Source of the DNA: Ruminococcus sp. UBA1780
GTDB lineage: Bacteria > Bacillota > Clostridia > Oscillospirales > Ruminococcaceae
DNA length: 28,623 nucleotides
Direction: 5' to 3'
Assembly: GCA_002315235.1 (NCBI GenBank)
Contig: DCGK01000082.1
Location: 1-28,623, forward strand
In this document: piece by piece, positions 8,613 through 14,870 of the stretch
Layout: each line of letters opens with the position of its first letter
Position numbering within the stretch: the stretch's first letter is position 1
Notes under the pieces: generated by a model
The model's input: only the letters and a program-made list of their open reading frames with translations
Told to the model about the DNA's origin: nothing
The model's database searches: none
Made by a program: the position numbers and the translations under genes

Positions 8613-9842
8613 TTACTTGCTTCTCTTAGCGTCAAGCTGAGCCTTAACCTTTGTAGGAAGACCAAAGATATTGATAAATCCTTCCGCATCCTTCTGGTCA
8701 TAAACTTCATCTTCATCGAATGTAGCAACTTCTTCATCATAAAGTGTGTATGGTGAAGTAACGCCTGCGTTGATGATGTTGCCCTTGTAAAGCTTGAGCT
8801 TAACTTCGCCCGTTACAGTCTTCTGTGTTTCTGTAACGAAAGCAGAAAGAGCTTCTCTTAATGGTGTGAACCACTGGCCGTTGTAAACAACATCAGCAAA
8901 CTTAACAGCGAGGTGCTGCTTGATTCTTGCTGTTTCCTTGTCAAGGCAAAGTGTTTCAAGAACTTCATGAGCGTGGTAAAGAATTGTTCCGCCCGGTGTT
9001 TCATAAACGCCTCTTGACTTCATACCTACGAGTCTGTTTTCAACGAGGTCTGTAATACCGATACCGTTTGCTCCGCCAACCTTGTTAAGTGTTGTAACGA
9101 GTTCTGTAGCGTTCATCTTCTTACCGTCAACTGCTACAGGAACACCCTTTTCAAATGTGATTGTTACATATGTTGGAGTGTCAGGAGCCTGTTCAGGTGA
9201 AACGCCGAGTTCAAGGAATCCTTCCTTGTTGTACTGTGGTTCGTTTGCAGGGCTTTCGAGATCAAGACCTTCGTGTGAAAGGTGCCAGATGTTCTTGTCC
9301 TTTGAGTAGTTTGTTTCGCGGCTGATCTTAAGCGGAATGTTATGTGCTTCAGCATAGTCGATTTCTTCGTCTCTTGACTTGATTGTCCATTCTCTCCAAG
9401 GAGCGATAACTGCCATATCAGGAGCAAATGCCTTGATAGCCATTTCGAAACGAACCTGGTCATTACCCTTACCTGTACAGCCGTGGCAGATAGCATCTGC
9501 GCCTTCCTTCTTGGCAATTTCAACGATTCTCTTTGCAATGATTGGTCTTGCAAATGAAGTACCGAGGAGGTATCTGTTTTCATAAACAGCGCCAGCCTGA
9601 AGTGTAGGGAATACGTAATCTGTGAGGAATTCTTCTGTGATGTGTTCTATGTAAAGCTTTGAAGCACCTGTCTTGATAGCCTTTTCTTCAAGACCGTCAA
9701 GCTCAGTACCCTGTCCAACGTCAGCTGAAACAGCGATTACTTCGCAGTTGTTGTAGTTTTCCTTGAGCCACGGAATGATGATTGATGTATCAAGTCCGCC
9801 TGAATATGCAAGTACAACTTTTTTAATATCTTTTTTTGCCAT
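8613..9842 (-). CDS. argG: Argininosuccinate synthase
   Basis: ATP-dependent ligation of citrulline and aspartate. The 409-aa length is standard. The ATP pyrophosphatase loop AYSGGLDTS is at 12-20, and the family motif GCTGKGNDQVRFE lies near residues 120-132. Start ATG with GGAGG 8 nt upstream. It has its own promoter (9885-9912) and terminator, unlike the other arg genes, and the leader region carries clustered TGAAT/ATTCA half-sites that may bind an ArgR/AhrC repressor. Confidence 0.97.
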   Translation of the reverse strand: MAKKDIKKVVLAYSGGLDTSIIIPWLKENYNNCEVIAVSADVGQGTELDGLEEKAIKTGASKLYIEHITEEFLTDYVFPTLQAGAVYENRYLLGTSFARPIIAKRIVEIAKKEGADAICHGCTGKGNDQVRFEMAIKAFAPDMAVIAPWREWTIKSRDEEIDYAEAHNIPLKISRETNYSKDKNIWHLSHEGLDLESPANEPQYNKEGFLELGVSPEQAPDTPTYVTITFEKGVPVAVDGKKMNATELVTTLNKVGGANGIGITDLVENRLVGMKSRGVYETPGGTILYHAHEVLETLCLDKETARIKQHLAVKFADVVYNGQWFTPLREALSAFVTETQKTVTGEVKLKLYKGNIINAGVTSPYTLYDEEVATFDEDEVYDQKDAEGFINIFGLPTKVKAQLDAKRSK

Positions 9843-9884
9843 AACGTTAACCTCCGTAAATTCAGAAAATTATGATATATTTTT

Positions 9885-9912
9885 ATTATAACCCATAAAT
9901 AAAAAAAGTCAA
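9885..9912 (-). promoter_or_regulatory. argG promoter
   Basis: Minus strand TTGACT (9907-9912) and TATAAT (9885-9890) with a 16-nt spacer. The transcription start would fall near 9878, about 35 nt before the argG ATG. Confidence 0.75.
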
Positions 9913-9930
9913 GCTAACATGTATATTTAT

Positions 9931-9985
9931 TCATTTTTTATTAAATATTCACTGAATTTATGAATATTAAGCTATTCAGCGAATT
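9931..9985. promoter_or_regulatory. Candidate ArgR/AhrC (ARG box) operator upstream of argG
   Basis: A perfect inverted repeat AATATTCA (9944-9951) / TGAATATT (9961-9968) and further TGAAT, ATTCA and GAATT half-sites (9952-9985) lie immediately upstream of the argG -35. ARG boxes are built from TGAAT/ATTCA half-sites, so an arginine repressor site is plausible. Half-site spacing is not the canonical 18-bp box, so the call is tentative. Confidence 0.4.
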
Positions 9986-10031
9986 GCAGATTTGTCCTCA
10001 TTCCTTTTTGCATGTGTGCGCAAAAAACAAA

Positions 10032-10057
10032 AACAGCTCACATCGCTGTGAACTGTT
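10032..10057 (-). terminator. Intrinsic terminator after the 117-aa membrane protein
   Basis: On the minus strand an 11-bp stem (AACAGTTCACA with TGTGAGCTGTT, one G-U) is capped by a GCGA tetraloop of the GNRA type and followed by TTTTGTTTTTTG. It ends the LytTR-controlled unit of the 117-aa protein. Confidence 0.85.
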
Positions 10058-10108
10058 CTGCTGTATGATATATCATTATCATCTTTATGAATAATAAAAA
10101 TGAACTGA

Positions 10109-10462
10109 TCAGTGTATTCCGCCTATGATACCTGACTGGTTTCTGACATCTGAAGCTGATGCGGCATGATGTGCCCACGCAATGCCTGCTGCCGCCGGAA
10201 TCAGGGAAAGCACCAGAAGTGCTCTGTTCATAATCTCTGTGTTAAAGAAGAAAAGTATGCATGACAGATAAACCATAACCGCTGCAAACATATTCCATCT
10301 TCTTCTGATGTTTCTGTCTGCATCAAAATCAACATATAACGATACGAAAAATACTATGAATGAAATAAGGAACATCAGCATTGAATCATAAAGAAATCTT
10401 CTGAAAAAAGTAACACTGTTAAGCACTACAGGACATGCAAGTATAACTGATATCTTTTTCAT
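10109..10462 (-). CDS. LytTR-controlled three-helix membrane protein
   Basis: A 117-aa protein I cannot assign to a family. It shows three likely membrane helices (about 25-44, 58-73 and 80-97), a basic loop (RNIRRR, 50-55) and a hydrophilic C-terminal tail ending SGIIGGIH. GAGGAGTGAGG precedes the ATG. Its promoter has a tandem LytTR site identical in layout to that of the 24-aa peptide transcript, so the neighbouring kinase/regulator very likely controls both. Possible roles are immunity, export or sensing for the peptide; none is proven. It has no AgrB-like His/Cys protease motif and is far shorter than AgrB. Confidence 0.75.
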   Translation of the reverse strand: MKKISVILACPVVLNSVTFFRRFLYDSMLMFLISFIVFFVSLYVDFDADRNIRRRWNMFAAVMVYLSCILFFFNTEIMNRALLVLSLIPAAAGIAWAHHAASASDVRNQSGIIGGIH

Positions 10463-10552
10463 AACGCCTCACTCCTCTGTTTATATCTTTAGTCCTCTGT
10501 CCGTACCGGTTAATACCGGACGTCATTCAGCCTTGTTTTTGTCTCTGATTTC

Positions 10553-10621
10553 AGTTTATCACAGTAATACAGCAGATGCAATAGCTTTCGGGTGAACGGT
10601 AGCTAAAATCGGGTGAACGGT
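10553..10621 (-). promoter_or_regulatory. LytTR-responsive promoter of the 117-aa membrane protein
   Basis: The plus-strand 13-mer TCGGGTGAACGGT occurs at 10588-10600 and again at 10609-10621, a period of exactly 21 bp (two helical turns). On the minus strand the core reads ACCGTTCAC, fitting the 9-bp LytTR half-site with a 12-bp spacer. Six nt downstream is a -35 TTGCAT (10576-10581), then 17 nt, then TGA-TAAACT (-10 at 10553-10558). The weak -10 and abutting repeats suggest activation. Predicted start is near 10546, giving an 84-nt leader. Confidence 0.85.
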
Positions 10622-10702
10622 CAATAAGTGACATATAATGCCAGGTATCCAATACATATCTGCGGATGGCGGTGTTTCATTTTTGCAGGCTGCTGCCGGC
10701 AT

Positions 10703-10725
10703 CGGATGTGCATAGCAATATTTAT
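10703..10725 (+). repeat. Dispersed 23-bp repeat, copy 1
   Basis: CGGATGTGCA-TA-GCAATATTTAT matches the reverse complement of 14717-14739 at 21 of 23 positions. Both copies sit beside strong terminator hairpins in intergenic DNA. It could be a small repetitive element; two copies are too few to be sure. Confidence 0.45.
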
Positions 10726-10737
10726 TGCGCTTACTAT

Positions 10738-10783
10738 AAATAAAGAAAAGTCCCGTTAATCAAAACGGAACTTTTCTTTATTT
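10738..10783 (-). terminator. Terminator of the 24-aa peptide transcript
   Basis: A 20-bp stem with one G-U pair (arms 10738-10757 and 10764-10783) and a 6-nt loop; the minus-strand 3' arm ends in CTTTATTT. It is among the strongest hairpins in the window and lies about 115 nt after the peptide stop codon. Confidence 0.85.
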
Positions 10784-10896
10784 TATTTATTTATTTTCTT
10801 AAAGTAGATATCCGATTAAAACATGTCAGCAGGTGAATAACCGACATATCACCCAAACTGACCCAAACCTTAAAAACAACTGCAAAAATTCAAACC

Positions 10897-10971
10897 TTAA
10901 TCATTAATTCCAAAAATAGACTTAAGAAAGTCTATAAATCCCAAACTGTAGAAAGAAAAATTATTAAACAT
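10897..10971 (-). CDS. 24-aa Phe-rich hydrophobic peptide under LytTR control
   Basis: Too short for ordinary gene callers. ATG at 10969-10971, stop TAA at 10897-10899. It begins MFNNFSFYSLGFIDFL and ends KSIFGIND: six Phe in 24 residues, one Lys and two Asp, no Cys and no signal peptide or Gly-Gly leader. A strong AAGGGGTG lies 10 nt before the ATG, and the start is about 27 nt after the predicted transcription start. The sequence could form an amphipathic or membrane-seeking helix like delta-lysin or phenol-soluble modulins. It might be a signal, toxin or leaderless bacteriocin. I found no homologue from memory. A second 18-codon ORF in the transcript (10791-10847) lacks a properly spaced ribosome binding site. 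Confidence 0.65.
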   Translation of the reverse strand: MFNNFSFYSLGFIDFLKSIFGIND

Positions 10972-11004
10972 AATTTTTGTTCACCCCTTTTCTACTGTGT
11001 CTTT

Positions 11005-11073
11005 AGTTTACCACAAATGCCGTTCAAATTCAATACCCTGCCGGTAAACGGTATCAAAAATCGGGTGAACGGT
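11005..11073 (-). promoter_or_regulatory. LytTR-responsive promoter of the 24-aa peptide transcript
   Basis: Direct repeat with 21-bp period: CCGGTAAACGGT (11041-11052) and TCGGGTGAACGGT (11061-11073) on the plus strand. The -35 is TTGAAT (11028-11033), then 17 nt, then TGG-TAAACT (-10 at 11005-11010). All distances equal those at 10553-10621. A further inverted partial half-site (TGCCGTTCA, 11018-11026) lies in the spacer. Confidence 0.85.
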
Positions 11074-11097
11074 CATTTTTTGGATATATATGTAAAA

Positions 11098-12375
11098 TCA
11101 GAACAGTTCAAGCGAATTCGGCAGAACAATTTTGACAGTAAAAATCTTATCATCAAAACTGAACTCTGTTTCGCCCCCGTTCGACTTAACAGATTTTTTT
11201 ATATTCTGGGTGCCTATGCCGTGATTGGTTTTGTCCTCCTTGGAGGATTCAAACAACCCGTCCTTAATCACAACCGGAGTGCCTATATCATTGCTTACAG
11301 TAACTATCATATTGTTCGTAACCGTCTCCGCAATTACATTTACTCTTTTGCCTTCTGAATTCACAGCACTCTCAAATGCATTACCGAGAACATTTGAGAA
11401 AATTGTACAGACATCAACCCGTGATATCTTCAGTTCATTCGGAATAAGTCCGTTCCATTCAAGAGTAACCTCAGGATATTTGGAAACGTAGTCACTGGCA
11501 ATGGCACTTACTATTGTATTTCCGGTTCTTACACCCGGACTCTTAAGCGCAAGAGAGCCTTTAAGCCCTGAAATATATTCGAGCGCCTCGTCATTTCTGC
11601 CCTCACTTATAAGGGCCTCAAGACATAAAAAATGATTTTTTACATCATGGCGAAAGCTTCTTATTTCATTTTCATGACTCAGAAGATTGGAATAATACTT
11701 TTCCTGATTATCCATCATCTGCTGGTTAATCATTGAGATGTTATAATAGTAATCTTTTTTGTTAAGAGAGTAAATCATTACCGCCTCAACAAGAAGCACA
11801 GTGGATATAATCGCATACATCAGTATCCTTGTTGCTCCGTTCTTGTTATGTACGCTGCTCGTGTAATACAGAACAACAAACTGCGCAAGTGCAAGCATTA
11901 TAAGATAAAAAGCATTCATTCGCTTTAACGAATAGTCAAGCCCGCGTCTTTTGCGGCTCTGCAGTATATATGCAACCAGAGAAATAAATATCATGCTCAC
12001 AGAACCGGTCAGCATATAATGGGTTCCAAGTTCAACGCCGAACAGTCTGGAAACCACACTGGCAACCGCCTCATCAAGCACACATATAGTTATTTCGAGG
12101 AGCAAAGCATAAAGAACTTTATTCTTTCCGCTGAAAAGAAGCAGTGCAAGCACAACCGCAGTCACCGGAAGCGTGATTGCATTCATCGCGGAGCTGAGGT
12201 ACAGAACTGCGACAACTGACACAGCAATTCCGAACCATATAAAATACCACTTCTTTTCCTTTTTCAGGCTGAAGCTCATTATACCGCTCATGGCAATAAC
12301 AAGCTTTAGTATTTCGATTACAAGAGAAACAACAAAGGAACTCAGTTCACTGTACAAAGCAAAATACTGGTTCAT
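11098..12375 (-). CDS. AgrC-like (HPK10/GHKL) sensor histidine kinase
   Basis: A 425-aa membrane kinase. Residues 1-203 hold about six or seven hydrophobic segments with short loops, the AgrC-type peptide sensor layout, followed by a coiled dimerization region (about 205-245). The phospho-acceptor is His243 in FRHDVKNHF. The ATPase domain shows the N box (FSNVLGNAFESA, 326-337) and a G box HGIGTQNIKKSV (385-396), typical of HATPase_c_5. It begins 8 nt after the response regulator; its Shine-Dalgarno sequence GTGAGG overlaps the regulator's TGA stop, implying coupling. No agrB/agrD-type genes flank it, so its ligand is not evident. The 24-aa peptide is a candidate. Confidence 0.92.
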   Translation of the reverse strand: MNQYFALYSELSSFVVSLVIEILKLVIAMSGIMSFSLKKEKKWYFIWFGIAVSVVAVLYLSSAMNAITLPVTAVVLALLLFSGKNKVLYALLLEITICVLDEAVASVVSRLFGVELGTHYMLTGSVSMIFISLVAYILQSRKRRGLDYSLKRMNAFYLIMLALAQFVVLYYTSSVHNKNGATRILMYAIISTVLLVEAVMIYSLNKKDYYYNISMINQQMMDNQEKYYSNLLSHENEIRSFRHDVKNHFLCLEALISEGRNDEALEYISGLKGSLALKSPGVRTGNTIVSAIASDYVSKYPEVTLEWNGLIPNELKISRVDVCTIFSNVLGNAFESAVNSEGKRVNVIAETVTNNMIVTVSNDIGTPVVIKDGLFESSKEDKTNHGIGTQNIKKSVKSNGGETEFSFDDKIFTVKIVLPNSLELF

Positions 12376-12383
12376 ATTTTACC

Positions 12384-13085
12384 TCACATCATCCTGGCAT
12401 TGTTTTTTATAAAGTCAAGATATGCCGCCCTGAAATCACCGGCACTTCTTCTTGCAACAGGAAATTCATTCGGATACCCGACAAGCCTTACTGAATTTTT
12501 TTCAAACGTACTTACGTACTTCATGGAAACAAGATACGCCTTGTGAATTCTGTAAAACGACTTGTCTTTAAGCTTTTCATTCCAGTCCTTCAGTGATACA
12601 GGCGATTCACAGTATGAACCTCTGCTGTCGTACACAAAAGTCCCGTCACCGGATGATTCGATATAAACAATATTGTCAACCGACATCTCGGTAACATTTC
12701 CTTTATAATCGATAACAATCTTTTCCTTCTGACAGCTGTCAACAGCGTTCCGGAATGCCTCGCTGAATTTGTCGGAATCAACAGGCTTCTGAAGAAATCT
12801 GAATGCTCTTACCTTAAACGCCTCATAAACATACTCTGTATGGCTTGTAAGAAAAATAATCTCTGATTCAGCGCCGTTTTCCCTGAGCTTCTCAGCTGTT
12901 TCTATTCCGCTGATTCCACTCATATCGATATCAAGAAAAATAATGTCATAAGCTTCACCGGACGCCAGAAGATCCTCGCCGCATTCAAATTCGTCCGTAA
13001 TAAAATCCGTACCTACTTCTGATATACATTTTTTTATCTGATCGCGAAATGTTTTTTCATCATCGCATACAGCAATTTTCATCAT
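12384..13085 (-). CDS. LytTR family response regulator
   Basis: A 233-aa two-domain regulator. The receiver domain has the acidic pair Asp8/Asp9, phospho-acceptor Asp52 (FLDIDMSG), Thr80 and Lys100 (LQKP). The LytTR DNA-binding domain spans about 122-226 with the FYRIHKAYLVSMKYV motif (177-191). It lies upstream of and is coupled to the AgrC-like kinase. Two direct-repeat LytTR sites downstream of the kinase (10588-10621, 11041-11073) are its probable targets. The start is either of two adjacent ATGs; GAGAGG lies 5 and 8 nt before them. No LytTR repeat is seen at its own promoter, so autoregulation is not suggested. Confidence 0.95.
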   Translation of the reverse strand: MMKIAVCDDEKTFRDQIKKCISEVGTDFITDEFECGEDLLASGEAYDIIFLDIDMSGISGIETAEKLRENGAESEIIFLTSHTEYVYEAFKVRAFRFLQKPVDSDKFSEAFRNAVDSCQKEKIVIDYKGNVTEMSVDNIVYIESSGDGTFVYDSRGSYCESPVSLKDWNEKLKDKSFYRIHKAYLVSMKYVSTFEKNSVRLVGYPNEFPVARRSAGDFRAAYLDFIKNNARMM

Positions 13086-13113
13086 ACCATCCTCTCAGAT
13101 ATAGGATAACAGT

Positions 13114-13142
13114 ATTATAACATAAGATTGTTATTTTTGCAA
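13114..13142 (-). promoter_or_regulatory. Promoter of the kinase/regulator operon
   Basis: TTGCAA (13137-13142), 17 nt, TATAAT (13114-13119) on the minus strand, with a TG extension before the -10. It gives a short leader of about 22 nt before the response regulator. Confidence 0.7.
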
Positions 13143-13248
13143 GAAAACCGCATAAATACGTATTCTGAAGCATGTCCCAATGAAACTTTGAACATCATAC
13201 TGACGCAATTGATACCCAGATGAATGGATTTGGGATAAATTGTTTTGA

Positions 13249-14058
13249 CTATCTTTTTTTCCCAAGCTGCCAGAATGCCACTGCACTAGCTGCCGCAACA
13301 TTAAGTGAATCAACCCCGTTTGACATAGGAATCATTACTGTGTAACTGCATTTTTCTATAGTCTCCGGGAAAAGTCCGTCACCTTCATTTCCGAGAATGA
13401 CTGCAAGCTGCTCCTCGCCCATAAGCTCAGCATCATCAATACTTACTGAATCTTCTTCGAGAGCCATAGCCGCCGTTTTAAATCCCATCATATGCAGTCT
13501 GTCAATCCATCCCGGCCCTGCAAAAGTCCACGGAACCTGGAACACAGTTCCCATGCTCACTCTCGCAGAACGTCTGTAAAGAGGATCACTGCATTCATCA
13601 GTAAGAATTACTGCTTCCATTCCAAGTGCAGCCGCAGAACGAAACGCAGCTCCGACATTTGAAGGATTTGTAACATTCTCAAGAACTGCTATACGCTTCT
13701 TTCCGCTGCATATTTCCTCAAGTCCCGGAAGGCTGCGTCTTTTCATGGCACAAAGTGCTCCGCGCACCAGTTTTATATCTATAAGATCACGTATCGAATC
13801 AGAATCACCGGCATAAACAGGAATATCCCCGCACTGTTCCAGTATTTCTCCGGCTTCTCCGTCAATATCACCGCTTTCAAGCACCATAGACACAGGTTCA
13901 TATCCTGCATTCAGCGCACGTCCGATAACCTTCGGACTTTCAGCAATGAACAGACCGGGACCGGGTTCATATATATGAAGAAGCTGCGGCTCCTTCAGCC
14001 GCGAATATATATCTGTATCCTCTTTGCTCATAAGGGAAACATCCCTGATATCAGGCAT
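13249..14058 (-). CDS. SpoU/TrmH family RNA 2'-O-methyltransferase
   Basis: A 269-aa SPOUT-class enzyme. The N-terminal substrate-binding part is followed by the knotted SAM domain with motif 1 NPSNVGAAFRSA (131-142), motif 2 LGNEGDGL (222-229) and motif 3 IPMSNGVDSLNVAAASA (243-259). GGAGG lies 8 nt before the ATG. It probably 2'-O-methylates a ribose in tRNA or 23S rRNA; the exact target cannot be told (RlmB- or TsnR-like resistance methylases are alternatives). No clear terminator follows; the gap to the kinase operon holds that operon's promoter. Confidence 0.9.
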   Translation of the reverse strand: MPDIRDVSLMSKEDTDIYSRLKEPQLLHIYEPGPGLFIAESPKVIGRALNAGYEPVSMVLESGDIDGEAGEILEQCGDIPVYAGDSDSIRDLIDIKLVRGALCAMKRRSLPGLEEICSGKKRIAVLENVTNPSNVGAAFRSAAALGMEAVILTDECSDPLYRRSARVSMGTVFQVPWTFAGPGWIDRLHMMGFKTAAMALEEDSVSIDDAELMGEEQLAVILGNEGDGLFPETIEKCSYTVMIPMSNGVDSLNVAAASAVAFWQLGKKR

Positions 14059-14085
14059 ATCTGATACCTCCGTACATAAAAATTT

Positions 14086-14107
14086 CTCCCGGACAGTTTT
14101 CCGGGAG
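14086..14107 (-). terminator. Hairpin between flavin reductase and SpoU methyltransferase genes
   Basis: CTCCCGGA and TCCGGGAG form a perfect 8-bp stem around a 6-nt loop, followed on the minus strand by AAATTTTTA. It ends 28 nt before the methyltransferase ATG, so it is a terminator or attenuator. Confidence 0.65.
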
Positions 14108-14114
14108 GATGTTT

Positions 14115-14624
14115 TTACCTGTTTTCATAAACTGCAACAATTTCTGAAGTATACATTCTGTGATGAGGATCTTTTTCGTAAAATTTAAGATTATCCTTAT
14201 CTGTAAAGCAGTCTGAATCAATATCCTGCGCATAAAGCTTACGGCAGACGAAAACAAGCCTTGCCTCTTCAAAGGTTACCCTTCCTTCAACTTCACACGG
14301 TGTAATTCCTGTTTCCTTGGCCTTGTCAACATCGCGTCCGGACTTTGTTCCGCAGAAACTGAGCATATCCCTGTATTTGTCTGTATCGAAAAATGACATA
14401 GTGAAGTATTCACTTTCCTCAACATATCCGAATGTGTGTCTGTTAGGTCTGATTCCGCATGTAAATACATTTTTGCCCCACATTACGCCAAGCGATCCCC
14501 ATGATGCTGTCATTGTGTTGTAATCGGAAACAGACTTTCCTGCTGTAATCAGGTACCAGTCCTTTCCGATAAGTTCAAACGGATTTACTTTTAAGCTTTC
14601 TAATGATGATTTTACAAGACTCAT
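14115..14624 (-). CDS. Flavin reductase-like (FMN-binding split-barrel) protein
   Basis: A 169-aa protein of the flavin reductase domain family. The N-terminal part has the family signature NTMTASWGSLGVMWGK (36-51), which lines the FMN site, followed by SEYFTMSFFD (71-80). Members bind FMN and act as flavin reductases or as flavoredoxin-like proteins; the substrate here is unknown. AAAGGAA is 9 nt upstream of the ATG. A weak promoter (TTGTTT at 14677-14682, 17 nt, GATAAA at 14654-14659, minus strand) may serve it. Confidence 0.85.
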   Translation of the reverse strand: MSLVKSSLESLKVNPFELIGKDWYLITAGKSVSDYNTMTASWGSLGVMWGKNVFTCGIRPNRHTFGYVEESEYFTMSFFDTDKYRDMLSFCGTKSGRDVDKAKETGITPCEVEGRVTFEEARLVFVCRKLYAQDIDSDCFTDKDNLKFYEKDPHHRMYTSEIVAVYENR

Positions 14625-14716
14625 TTTAGTATTCCTTTCTGTCAGCCTGTTTTTTTATCAGTGTTTCCTTAGTAAAAAACAAGCGGTCCCGCACACAGGC
14701 AGGTCCGCATGGAAGT

Positions 14717-14760
14717 ATAAATATTGCCTTGCACATCCGCTGACTACGTTAGCTCCGTGC
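14717..14760 (-). repeat. Dispersed 23-bp repeat copy 2 and adjoining imperfect palindrome
   Basis: 14717-14739 is the reverse complement of copy 1 (21/23). It runs into an imperfect palindrome on the minus strand, GCAC-GGA-GCTAAC-GTA-GTCAGC-GGA-TGTGC, a stem with a symmetric GGA/GGA internal loop. This stretch of the 246-nt gap is noticeably more GC-rich than the surrounding intergenic DNA. No gene is seen in it. Confidence 0.4.
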
Positions 14761-14770
14761 ATATCGGCTA

Positions 14771-14804
14771 ATAGTAAACGACAAAATATTTTGTCGTTTA
14801 CTAT
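14771..14804. repeat. Perfect 34-bp palindrome downstream of ptsH
   Basis: ATAGTAAACGACAAAAT (14771-14787) is followed directly by its exact complement (14788-14804). It lies 7 nt beyond the ptsH terminator and shares the ATAGTRAA start with it. It could be a second terminator or a protein-binding palindrome. Confidence 0.6.
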
Positions 14805-14811
14805 AAAAAAA

Positions 14812-14845
14812 TATAGTGAATGTCAGTTTTCTGACGTTCACTATA
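14812..14845 (-). terminator. ptsH terminator
   Basis: A 15-bp stem with one G-U pair (arms 14812-14826 and 14831-14845), 4-nt loop, and seven Ts after it on the minus strand. It starts 26 nt after the ptsH stop codon. Confidence 0.85.
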
Positions 14846-14870
14846 ATTATTATGAGATTCAGGTCAGCTA

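Larger units (their letters stand above)
10738..10998 (-). ncRNA. Predicted ~260-nt RNAIII-like transcript encoding a small peptide
   Basis: The LytTR-type promoter at 11005-11073 should start transcription near 10998, and the next terminator ends at 10738. The RNA would hold a 27-nt leader, a 24-codon ORF and a 3' part of about 115 nt. That 3' part carries a tandem ACCCAAAC repeat (10851-10870 on the plus strand) and no well-supported gene. The layout (LytTR promoter, short peptide, long 3' UTR, strong terminator) recalls staphylococcal RNAIII. This is an inference from layout, not homology. Confidence 0.55.

Noticed and set aside
10638..10715. 25-codon plus-strand ORF with a Gly/Ala-rich end
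   Set aside because: No ribosome binding site and no supporting context.
10791..10847. 18-codon ORF (MSVIHLLTCFNRIS...) in the peptide transcript
   Set aside because: The only GGGTG is 2 nt from the ATG, too close to work; kept only as a remark.
8..14671. Shared 15-mer ATCAGTGTTTCCTTA at 8-22 and 14657-14671
   Set aside because: A single 15-mer match in 28 kb is near chance expectation and the flanks differ.
14680..14770. Possible tRNA or small RNA in the GC-rich gap
   Set aside because: No T-loop, anticodon arm or CCA pattern; only an imperfect palindrome is visible.
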